Assembly (NCBI GenBank): GCA_963922205.1
Contig: CAWUHX010000385.1
Coordinates: 62,001 to 126,000 of the forward strand
DNA length: 64,000 nt
From: Romanomermis culicivorax
Lineage: Eukaryota > Nematoda > Enoplea > Mermithida > Mermithidae
Reading direction: 5' to 3'
Numbering within the stretch: position 1 is the first letter of the stretch; the number at the start of each line of letters is the position of its first letter. This document shows, piece after piece, positions 11,290 to 23,400 of the stretch. The notes beneath the pieces were generated by a model, which ran no database searches, was not told the origin of the DNA, and was given only the letters and a program-made list of their open reading frames with translations. Made by a program: the position numbers and the translations under genes.

Positions 11290-12793
11290 TCAATGCAAAG
11301 CCTTACTCGAATCTGTGGGCGTACTAGTTTTCGCTTGCGCCGTTTGACCGGCGTCGTCCGGAAAATCCAAGCCTAAGCGTTTTCGTAAAACGTCTCGTTT
11401 TTCGAGCAGCATTTCGCCTAAACGTTGCAATTTTCTTTCGTAAGCTTGACTCACGTTTTCTTCACTAGCCGTAGTGATTTTCGATTCAGGTGATTGAGAA
11501 AAGTCTAAATCTTCCAACAAAAATTGAGCGCTCGAACACGGCTTTTCAAATGATCTACAGATGAAAAACTGGATGTATCAAAGGTACCTTTCATAAAGCA
11601 ATATTTTTACTCGGAATCTCCGGCGTCAGCGGCCACTGCATCTTCACTCTGAAATTCGTCTTGTTCGAAATAAGTCGTAGGGTTAATGAAAATTTCGTCA
11701 TCGGTGTCGTCGTCTTGCTGAAGAAAAATATCAGAGAAACTCGATGAGAAAATCATTTGGCTAAATACAAAATTTACAGAAATCTCACCAACCTTGCGGT
11801 AAGACTGTTTCAGCGGCTCGAGCCAATAAGCCATCTCTTTCTGATTGGCGAAATATAGTCGTATTTTACGCTGAGTAAGAGATAAAAAATAATGATCTAG
11901 TTCAAATTTTCTGGCTGAAATCGAGTAACTTTACAAAACTTTCGATAAAATTGTAGTAATGCTCGGCATTCGAATGAAAAACGAAAAATGTACTAATCTG
12001 CGGAAATCATAAGTGGAAAAAATTACCCCAGACTTGTCCGTAATTTCTATAGATAACGGCCATTTTCCTCGGTTTTTCGTTTTGACGACGCCGTTTCGAT
12101 TTCCGCCGTGGTAAATATCGAGAGCGGCTGCTTTTCGGACGTTCCAATGTACGGCACTCTTGGAATTTAAGGCATGCTAAACAATACCGATGATACTTAG
12201 CAAAAGTTTCGGTATCCGCGTATAATAGTGTAATGTTTGAAATGTGGGGTGTAATTTGTAAGCTTCGTACATAGTCATACAATTAATTAAACAAGGCGAA
12301 AACGCATGAATAATGAAGAAAAAAATGGAAAAACAAACAGGAAAAATTTTCAGGCGATATACCTTCGGGCTAACAGAACATTTCAAACAGATCCAGTTTA
12401 CGTTTTTTCTGAGATTTTTGCCAATAGCTATTGAACTGATGGTATAACTACACTTACACGCTGTGACTTCGTAAAAATTCGGAATTTAAGAGCAAAATTT
12501 ACATATAATTACATAATCCAAGAAGCCCTTAAACTGACCTGACTCTTGGCAACAATTAATTCGTCATTTTTCAACTGGCAATATCGTTTAGCGGCGATTT
12601 TCCGCGATAAGAAAAATCGATTGCCGCAAATTTCGACGAAGAGCGCACTGCGGACGGGATGGGCGGAAAAGTTTTCCTCTTCATCCGGATGGGAGTAATC
12701 GTCGTCGACGTCGTCCGTCGAATTGTTGAACGAGGAATTCCACGATTTTCGGAATTTGGCGCCAATTTCGCGCAATTTTTTGATTTTCACCAT
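11290..12793 (-). CDS. PH-domain and coiled-coil protein (AFAP1-like?), model incomplete
   Basis: Candidate exons on the minus strand are 12793-12544 (start), 12427-12363, about 12282-12034, 11997-11935, 11870-11793, 11717-11611 and 11554-11290 (stop). The last four join cleanly (phases 0, 0, 2). The N-terminal part has a PH-like strand pattern (KRYCQLKNDELIV, then WICLKCSVSPK, then DTETFAKYHRYCLACLKF). A second PH-like end reads IRLYFANQKEMAYWLEPLKQ. An acidic Asp/Glu linker follows, then a coiled coil (YERKLQRLGEMLLEKRDVLRKR). Two PH-like units followed by a LLxKRxxLRxRL coiled coil recall actin-filament-associated proteins of the AFAP1 family, which is inference. The junction between the second and third exons does not keep phase with canonical sites, and the next intron would be only 36 bp. 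These sites are either misread or damaged. Confidence 0.5.
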
Positions 12794-13886
12794 TTTCGGG
12801 AACGTTTAGAACTAGTAGAGGCGCTGCAGAAAGTAAACTAGTTAATTTTCAGTTATGGTTGTAAAGTTGAGCAGCGTAAACTAATGAGGCAGTAAACTGC
12901 AAATGCAAATTTGTAATCTTTTCCTTACATAACAGGTGAAATTGCAAGCTAACATCGATTACACAGTTTTCCAACTTATTAGAAGAAATTTATTAAGTAC
13001 TGTATAGTCAAAATTGTACATGAAACAAATTCACACTAAAAAGTTGAAAATTTGAATTTTTCGGTTTCAAATTCCTCTCAGTCTGTTTTTCAATATACTT
13101 TGAAATAACAAAATTGAAACGCAAGCACTATTTCTATTCTATGAGTTTCTGCTAAGCCATTTGTCGCCTGACTGAAATTTTGTGAGGATGCTTCTAAATC
13201 GAAAAATGACACAAATACTGTATTCAAAATCAAGACTTCACAGATCTGCAGCTGTATAGCATGCGTTGTCTAGCAGAAAATTACAAAAATATAGAATAGC
13301 ACTTTCTTTTCAAGATGGCATCTTAACTTTTTTCAAGATTATTTACGAAAAAAATTGCTCCGCACCTCAACGAATGTTGAACATCGAAAAACTGTTCTTT
13401 AATCTTGAAATTTCTTGAAATTTTCACAAATTCGCACGGAAAAACAGAATTTTTATAAGGTGATAACGAATTTTCCCGGATGGTAACGGATTTTTAAAAT
13501 GATCTTCTTGTATTACCTAAATTCTGACTCCGGTAAATATTACGGAAAATTCTAGTTCACCTGTTATTCCAAATGATTACTGTAGACCATGTGAAATAAA
13601 TAGATGCGCAAATTTGTGAACTTTAAAACTAAATTTTCTAACAATGAGAAGAACAATGGAGTAACCGATTTTTTGTACCTTTGAGATGAGCATAGAATAT
13701 CGACTTTGAATCTGTTATATTTTTTCTGAACTGCTTGTTAATAGTAAAATTGGAAAGTAAGTATACTATTTAATTTTTCTGAACCGTAACGACTGAGACT
13801 TCGCAAATGCACTCAGTTAACCTCTAATAATTTATTGAGCGAAAAATGCAATATTAAAAGTTTTGTGTAAAATTTTGACGATAATA
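12794..13886. other. Intergenic, possible upstream region of two divergent genes
   Basis: AT-rich sequence between the starts of the minus-strand PH-domain gene and the plus-strand UGT. No coding or RNA signal was recognised. It would hold the promoters of both genes, but I cannot point to a specific motif. Confidence 0.45.
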
Positions 13887-14128
13887 CTATAGAATGTTTT
13901 TTTAATTGCTACCAAATATTAAAACTGGAAATCAAGTACAATTTCAAGTTCTTGAAAGTTTATAATGAACGACGGCTCACAGGACGTGAAATTTGAAAGC
14001 ATTCTCAGCATATTCAATTTTTCGAGTAAAAAATCATACTGTAAACGTTTCGTGTCAGTGATTTTAACGACAATACAAAGTTTTGTCGTTTTTCAATTTA
14101 GAAGCACTTTATGAAAAATAGACTGTAG
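13887..14128. mobile_element. MITE, CTATAGTCTGTTTTT family (diverged copy)
   Basis: The left end CTATAGAATGTTTTTTT and the right end AAAAATAGACTGTAG are the family's terminal inverted repeats with a few changes. The length of ~240 bp matches the other copies. It lies just upstream of the UGT first exon. Confidence 0.6.
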
Positions 14129-14480
14129 TAGTAATGGTAGTAATAGAAAGTAAAATAAAAAACGAAAAAATAAAACAAAAGAAACAGCAAACTCCCAGCA
14201 TCGCATTTATGCTCGAAGATTTGATGGTTATGACACAACAGTTATTTCATCATCAAAGTCAAAGCTGGAAACAAATCCAGTTTTCTTTATCAGCTCACAT
14301 CCAGTTTTTCTCGGTTATAATGTGCAATTTTCATTCTGTTCTAGTTTATGTCTTTCAATCAGTGTCCTTCCTTATCTCCAGGTAATAATTTTTTGCCTGG
14401 AATATTATTTTCCTACCCCGTATACGTCAAACTATTTCGTGCCAATCATTTTTCATTATCTATCTGCGTATGACTATGAA

Positions 14481-17400
14481 ATGTCTTTAGTCATTCATTT
14501 ATTTTGCTCGATATTATTACTGTGGTCAAATGCGGAAAAGATTGACCGAAAGTACAACATTTTGTTCGTAAATGCACCAGGAAGCGACAGTCACAGGAAA
14601 TCCATGTATCCACTGGCCAGGAAATTGGGTAAATTTTTCACCATTGTGGAAGCGATGGATTCTATATGGTCTGTTTTTCTTCAAATCTTTTTCTTCAAAA
14701 ATGCTTTTTTCAAAATATTTTCAATTTTTTTTTCAAACGTTTTTCTTAAAAATTCTTCAAATGCTTCTAAATAATGAAAGTGGAATGCAAGTGGTATTTC
14801 ATACTTTCACGATTTTCTGATGATATGCCATTTATAGGAGTATAGACTCTTGAGCATACTGAACTAAGGCTTGACAATTCTTCAAGTAAAAAATCTTACA
14901 GTAAAGGCTTTGTGTGAACGACTTCGAAGGCAATACTTGTTTTTTGTTATTCTCCAATTTATAGGCACTGTATAAAAAACAGACGATGGAGAAGTTCCTT
15001 ACACATTGCTCCATAACTCCTGAAAAATCCCAATGTATAACGTAGCCGCATCAGGCTGTTCTCCCCACAGTGTTCCATCGAGACTCGTTGGCATATCACA
15101 ACTAGACCTCTTTTGTGAAAGTGTTTTTCATCACACAACCGATGTCTTTTATTTTTCATATATTTACTTGTCTGACGCTAAGACACAATTCTGTATGATA
15201 TGTGTCTGTTTGAGTCGGAATATTCTCATGTGAGCGATTGTCGAGTGAGCGATTCCCAAGTGAGCGAATTCGGGAGTGAACGAATTCCCAATTGAGCGAT
15301 TCTCATGTGAGCGATACCCATTTGGAGACAATGCGTATTAGAAATGACAACTTGTAATGTGTTGTTTCATGAGCAAAAAAGAAAAAAGTAGACGACAAGA
15401 AAAAAGAAAATGAAAGAAAGTAGAGACAAAAGATGAAAATGCAAAAACACACATAAAGGAAAACAAAATTGCAACACACAGAACGAAATAAAAAAGAAAT
15501 ACAAACGAATAAAAATATAAGGTAAAGAAGGAAAATGTGAAGAAAATGTTATTGCATTCTCTATTGCTCGTTTGGAATCGCTCAATGGAGAATTCGCTCA
15601 TTTGGGAATCGCTCACTCGGGAATCGCTCACTCGGAGATAGACTGTTTGAGCCTATATGTCGGATTCCCACGTCGGCGCAGGGAGTTGGAAGGGATTTGA
15701 CCTCACCCGGATAGGTGTTCGATACCACACAGTGATTTTCAACGCCAGCGGGAGTTTTCCATCCAAAATGCAACAAACTGGGTATCGGTCGATAGAGCTC
15801 CTTATCTATCCAAAAACATAATTTAAAATACTGTATCTCCATTTTTCATTTTCATTGGTGTCTGAAGTTTAGTTGAAAGTTAATCAACTCCACCAGATTT
15901 CATTTCCCTTGCCCCAAGGTTTGGTACCCCTGGAGTCAACGGTAATTATTATCAATATGACTATCACAATCCATGGACTTGAACCTGAAACAAAAGCCGT
16001 GAAGACATTCAAAGGCTTTTCCTATCTTCTTCAGCACATGCTCTTCAGTAGAATTAATGTGAGAGGTATACATGGTGTTTTGTAACATTGAACGCTCAAA
16101 GTCTCAAACAACTGCTCCAACTGCTACTCGGTGAAGTGAGGAACTGAAAGTGTCTTATATTGTTGCCTTCTAAGATTCTGAAAAAATTGAGTCTGTTTTC
16201 AAAACGCCTGCAAATAATACACAAACAGAATTTTTTTCAAAATCGTTCATTGGGCGTACTTATTGCAGAATTTTCACAATAAAGTTTTAGAAGATTTGGT
16301 TAACAAGTTTCCAGTTTTCCAGAAAATACTACAAAAATAATGATATAATACAATATAATTTTGCAGCAGAGGAACAATTTCCTATATGGCATCATCATGT
16401 CTTAGACATCTCTTCAAGACTGGAAACGATATGTCTCAAGACAAGTATTAAGACAGTGTTAAAAATGGGTTTCAGATCAACTTGTCAGATTTTGATTGAT
16501 GCTTGCACTTACTTGGTCAAAAGATCATCGCTTTTTGAGGTCAGTTGGGGCATCACGTGACTCTGCTAGTTGACGGCATTGAAGGTGTCACCAAGAAACC
16601 GGACGCCAAAGAATTGGAGTTCGTCGAAGCGGAATATTTATGGATCAAGGTGCCGGCCGAATGGGTCGAAAGTCGCACGGGCAATTTCGACAATATAGTT
16701 TGGACGGTCGATCATTCTAGCCCCATCGGAATGATATTCCCTTGGAAAATGTTCAGTGAATTTACAGCATTCTATATGGAGCAAAGTAGGCCGGAGATCG
16801 AATCGAAATTGCTCAATAAACGATGGGATTTGGTTATGGTCGACGCCCTTTTCACGCCGTTTGGTATTTTAATCGGTCTGCTGACCAATTCGACCATGGC
16901 TAGCGTCCATACGACAGGTATATTTTTCCTGTACCGAAAATTTATGACCTTGATATGCAATGGAATTATATAGGCTGGTCAGACCTCGACTTGGCGAGGG
17001 CGTTTGATAGAGTTTATATCCATGTATGTACGGTCTATTCCCAAGCGAGCGATTCCCAACTGAGCGATTGTCAGTTGAGCGAGAGCGATTCCCAAGTGTG
17101 TGATTCCCAATTGAGCGAATTCCCAAATTAGCGAATTCCCAATTGAGCGACTCTTGTGATCGATTCCCATGTGAGCCATTCCCCATTGAGCGAATTCCCA
17201 ATAGGGCGATTCCAAACGAGCGATATATATTGTAAAATCACTTTCTTTAAATTTTATTTCTTTACCTTATATTTTTCTTTGTGTATATTTCTTTTTTCTT
17301 TCGTCCCGTGTGTTGCTTATGTTTTCGTTTATGTATGTTTTTGCATTTTTGTCTTGCTTTCATTCATTTTCTTTTTTCTTGTCATATACTTTTTTCTTTT

Positions 17401-20400
17401 TTGCACATGAAACAATACTTTACAAGTTGTCATTATTAATAAGCGTTGTCTCCCATATAATTCTTACACTATTCGGCACGCTCTATTTCTTATATAATTT
17501 TGTCTTTTGTCATTTTTTCTTCATTCTCACCTACTTTCCATCTTAGCTTTTTTGCTTTTACTTCTTTATCTTTTTCTCTTTCTATTCTCCTCTTTTTTTG
17601 TTCTTTTTTTCACATTAGTCTTTCTTTATTTCGTTGCTGCTTTCTTTATCTTGCTTCTTCTTTCTTGTCACTTTTTCATGTTTTTTCTTTTTCTGATGCT
17701 TTTCCACATATTTTCACTCATTCTTAACGTCTTTATTTTTGTCGACGTTTCCTTTCTCTTGATGTTTTGTTTCCTCCAACATTCTATTGTTTATATTTTT
17801 TATGAACATTTTCACATCGAACTGTGCAAGAAATATACGGAAGACTAGGATTATTTAAAATGACGACTTGTAGTGTATCGTATCAACAGCAAAAAAAGAA
17901 AAAATTAGATGACAAGAACGAAGAAAATGAAAAAAGCACAGACAAAAGATGAACATACATAAACGAAAACATAAACGATACACACAGGAAACGGAAGAAA
18001 AAAGAAATATATACAAAGAAAGATATGAGGTAAAGAAGAACGGTATGAAGAAATTGCTATTACACTCTTGATAACTCGTTTGAAATCGCCCAATTGGGAA
18101 TTTGCTCATTTGGGAAATTGCTCAATTGGGAATCGCTCACATGGGAATCGCTCAATTGGGAATTCGCCAATGGTGAATTCGCTCATTTAGGAATTCGCTC
18201 ATTTAGGAATTCGCTCACTTCGGAATCCGCTCACTTGGGAATCGATCACTTGGGAATCGATCGCTTGAGAATCGCTCACTTGCGAATCGCCCGCATGAGA
18301 ATACCCGGTATGTACAGCACAAAAATTTTGGTGAAAGATCAGTCAAGAATTGTTTTCCAAATGTACTCAGAGCTTAGTCATAATTGATCAAAATGCTTAA
18401 AAACTTCGTTTTAATGTTTCTCAATGTGCTCTTTCAGTGCCAGTAGAAAAAGATGAACATCTTCTGACATTTTTATACGACATCTTCAAATTCTCATGAA
18501 AAAATGCGAAAAATCCCCAAACAAATGAAAATTATGCTAGAGGTCAGCCAAGATTCTGCTCGAGCTGAGGACAAGAACATGTATGTTGATAACCCAACCA
18601 GGAAGTGTTTGATTCAAGCTTACACAAATCTTTCGAAGCGAACAAAAACTTTTTTGCAAAATGCAGTAAATTGGGCATCAATCGATAGAGATCAATCCAA
18701 AAACATGAGTTAAAATGCTACGTTTATTTGAAGTGATTAATACTTGGGAATAATTTGATTGACCTCTCCCAGATTTTTTTGCCGCTGAGATATGTGGCTG
18801 GGACTGGAATTTCCATGAAGGTCAAGTTCGAAATCTGAATAGTTCTGGGTTGACGCAAGAAAATTCTCGATCTTCAGTAGTGGTTAACTTTTGTTTTATA
18901 CTCCATTCATTTTGAAGTGATCGATGCAGCGATCCCATGAAAGTAAGTTTAATATGGAAAAAGAGCTAATAAATTTATTACTGTAGTTTAGGAGAAAAAA
19001 TTTTCGTCAGTGAGCGGCAACCAGAGCAACTGAAAATTTTTTTCAATATCCTGGTTAATTGGTTCAAATTTCCCTAGTAGCATTCAGGTGTCGACGCAGT
19101 TCTGTGAAGATAAACAGTGAATAAGGATGATGTATATAAATGATTTTAGACTTTTCCATTCTCGCGAAGAAATTTCGCGTTTTTCTACAATATAGAATCT
19201 TCAAAACTGCCGTATCAAACTAAACCTACCTTTTTGGTGTTAAAATGGCTATAGTCTATCGATTTGGATCTCAAATGGACGAACAAGAAGTTATTGCAAA
19301 TTGTATGAGTCATTTTTTCGGTATTTTGCCTGATTGTTCAGCATTAATTTTCATGTTGTTATATTGTCAAGATTGTATCACTTTGCGTTAATAATCATTC
19401 TATGCAGAATTTTTTTGACTAATATGAAGCAAAAAAGTATATCGCAATGTAACAGAAGTTGTCGAGAAAATATTCCAAGCACTTTTTTAAAATCATTTTT
19501 CACCCTAATGATGGGTCGTTCGAAAAATACTTACCGTGAAAATACCAAAGAAATACTCTAAATTCATCAATAGAGCACTGCAGTCCGATTATTATTGGTG
19601 ATATCTATAGTTTGTTTTTTATAAAATGCTTCTAAATTCAATAATGACCAAAATCCTAACTGTTGTAAAAATTGTTTACAGAAAGCTTTTGCTGCAAGAT
19701 TTTTCATTCAAAAACTCATTAAAAAATTGTCTGATTGAGTTTTAAGTCCTTTGTGACTCATAGTTTAGCCAGAAATCGTAGAAATATGAAATAGTACTTG
19801 TTTTCCATTTTTATAATTCAGAAACATTAAAGGAAAAACAGACTATATATTTAAATCGCTTTGATGTTCAAAATTGTATGCAGAAAATTTTTGGCCAACC
19901 CACGTATAAAAACTGGATTTCCATGAACTTTTACACAAATGAAGTATTCTAGTTATTCAGTAATCAGCACGTAGGGACTATGGGAAGAAAAACCACGCTC
20001 AGAAATCTGGAAGTTAAAAAATTGAAGACAATGGAGAAAAATATCCGTTCGGAAAGGTGACTTCTTTGTATGATCTTTGTAGCATACGAATAAATCAAGT
20101 TGAAGTTTGAGACACCCTGTTTCTGGTACTGACTCCAAATTGTTGGGCATCAATCGATTGCTGTCGTAAAACCGCCATTGCAAAATTCAGCATTTTCTTT
20201 TTTGACGAACTTTTTGTTGCTTCAAAGTTTAGATTGACTTCGCCGCACGAAATTTTTAATTTATGTAAACTTGTTAGCCCAATTTTTACGAGTGATCTCT
20301 TAGACATGGTGTCAAAAAAAGAACAAGGTTCTGAATTCACAAAAAAACTCATAGATCATCGGTTGATTAGCTTAGGTGGTTGATAAGTTTTCTGTACAGT

Positions 20401-23400
20401 AAAACACTTACGATGAAATTTTGTTGTTTTATAATGAAAATTTTTAAATCCTATGTGAAAAAGCCTGGAGCATCTATAAAATTTTGAATGCTGCAACATC
20501 AATAAAATGTATAAAATCTTACTGACCACTAGTGAGAATTACTGTAACTGTCATAAGGTGTATACTGAAACAAAATTGTAATGTATCTGTGACATATTTT
20601 GCTGACGTCAAAACTTTCACTAATACTGCGTGATTTTTTGTTTAGCTGTGTCGAATGCCGACGGTTTTCGACGACCAATGCCCAATGCCTGGTCCTACTA
20701 CCCCACATTATTCATGCCGACGCCGCAATACGATCATAGAAAATTTTTCGATCGCTTCAATTCTTTTTGCACGGATTTGAGCCAACTGTTCGTCTATAAT
20801 ATGCTAGTAGATTCTATCCTTTATTGGCATCATTCCAAACATCATAAGGATATTAGTTCTTATACATTGGATCATCGATCGGAAATATTGCTGGTCGGTT
20901 TCCCGACTACGTTGGATTACGAACGTCCCAGGGCGCGCGACATGACGCCCTTTGTGGGTTCCTGCAAGCAGCGGAAAACAACGGTCGAAATCGAGGATGC
21001 TGAAATTCGGAAAATGGTCGAAGATCCGGCGTCCAAAGGGACGATTGTTATAGCTTTCGGGCATATGGTCACATGGAAAATGGCTCCGGAAATCGTCAAA
21101 AAAAGTTTCGTCGAGGCGTTGAACATGTTGAAAGATTACAGGGTCATATGGCAGTATTCGGAAGATGTGGAAAGTCTGAAAGTTGGGAATCACGTGAAAT
21201 GTATGCCCTGGATACCGCAGGTAAAATTGTAGACGGACATTAGACATCTGACAGGGGATGTTCTCCAAGTGTAAATTATAAAATCATAGGTGTTATAGGT
21301 AGTCTCAACCCAAGTGAGTGATTACCAAGTGAGCGATTCCCTACTGAGCGATTCCCAAATGAGTGATTTCCAACTGACCGATTCTAAATTGAGCGATTCC
21401 CGATTGAGCGGATTCCTAAGTGAGCGCATTCCCAATTGAGCGATTCGCATGTCAACGATTCCCAGTTTAGCGAATTCCCAAGTGAGCGAGTTCTCAATTG
21501 AGAGATTCCCATGTGAGCGATTCTCGATTGAGCAAATTCCGGGATGATCGAATTCTCAATTGGGCGATTCCAAACGACCAATAAAGAATGCATTAACATG
21601 TTCTTCAAATTTTCCTTCTTTACCTTATATTTTTCTTTACCTTATATTTACCTTATATTTTTCTTTTTATATTTTCTTTACCTTATATTTTTCTCTTTTT
21701 TATTTGGTTCGGTGTGTTGCAATTATGTTTTCGTTTATCTTTTTGCATTTTTATCTGTTGTCTCTGCTTTCTTTCATTTTATTTTTTCTTGTCATCTACT
21801 TTTTTCTGTTTTGCTCATGAAACAATGCATTACAAGTTGTCATTTTTAATGAGCATTGTCTCCAAATATAATTGTTATACTATTCGGCACGCTCTATTTC
21901 CTATTTAATTTTACCATTTGTGATTTTTTCTTCATTCTTATCTACTTTTCATCTTAGTTTTTTGCTTTTACTTCTTTATCTTCATCTTTTTCTATTCTCC
22001 CAATTCTTTCTTTCTTTACATTATTTTTTCTTTCTTCCTTGCTGCTTTCTCTATCTTGCTTTTTCTTTCTTGTCACTTTTTTCATGCTTTTTTCTTTTTC
22101 TTATGCTTTTCCACCTACTTTTACATATTCTTAATGTCTCCATTTTTGTTGACGTTTCGTTTCTCTTGATGTTTTCTTTCTCCCTGCTTTCTTTTGTTTA
22201 AATTTCTAATAAAGATTTTCACATTCACAACGATGAAAGACTCAAGCATGCTGAAATATTCAAGAATTATACGGGAGACTACGGTTGTGTAAGATGACAA
22301 CTTGTAATGTATTGTATCATGAACAAAAAAGAAAAACTTAGATAACAAGAAGGAATAACATCATGGAGAGCACAGACAAAAGATGAAAACGTAAAAACAT
22401 GCATAAACGAAAACATGAGCAATACACACAGAAAACGAAATAAAGAAGAAATACGCACAGAGAAAAATATAAAGTAAAAAAGAAAAATTTTGAAGAAAGT
22501 GTTATCACATTTTCGATCGCTCGTTTGGAATCGCCCAATTGAGAATTCGCTCATTTGGGAATTCGCTCATTTGGGAATTCACTCAATTGGGAATCGCTTA
22601 CATGGGAATCGCTCACTTGAGAATCGCTCACTTGGAATGGCTCATATGAGAATACCCCTTATAGGGCATTCGATAGCTCCCAACAACCTGACACTGATTA
22701 TTTTTGCCCATGAACCTCCTTTACACTGAAATTAGCACAACTGTGTTAGATTATCGAACCAATACCTGATCTCAGTAACTATAGCAGATGAGTGGAAAGC
22801 CACATAAGAAGTTTTTCAGTCTGATTCAGTCTGATGAAGAAATCTGATTTCGGACACTTTCCGATCTGTGAGCTCCTGAACTTCATCAAATTCAGAACTG
22901 CTTATATCATAGGGTATTAGAGATGAACGCTCTTCTAATGGACATTATTGTAATGCTGACAGTTATTCGTCTATGCATGTCTCAGCATCTTTTCTCGCTA
23001 TAGACATCAGCTATAGACGAACTTACTACTGTTGATCCCATTTATACAAATTTTTATGTAAATATGACGTATGGGCAAAAAATGCGCGCCTGGACATCAG
23101 AGTGCGGTGCTTAGGTTTAGGATTAGGCTTAAGCCGTAGGCATACTTAGCCGCAACGGGCGAAAAAGTCTGCGGCTCGCACACTTTTTTGCGGTTTTCAA
23201 AAATTGCGACCCGCAAGTCACCCGCAAAACCGCAATGCGGTTGCGGTTGGCAACCCGCAACCGCATTGCGGTTTAGTGCGGCTTATCGACCCGCAAAGAG
23301 TTCTCGAGTGGAGTACTTTTTGCGGTTCTGGCAGCCGCACTTGATACAGTATATGCCGTTTCGCGCTGAATAACACTGAATACCTGATCTTTATCAACTA

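Noticed and set aside
17156-17848. Several overlapping frames that look like multi-pass membrane proteins
   Set aside because: They read the T/C-rich arm of a foldback element. Similar frames appear in the other copies (21544-22201), with no splice structure or start context.
15222-18300. Regular short repeats that might suggest a CRISPR array
   Set aside because: Units are 15-16 bp, contiguous, degenerate and mirrored in inverted arrays, within introns of an animal gene. There are no unique spacers and no cas genes.
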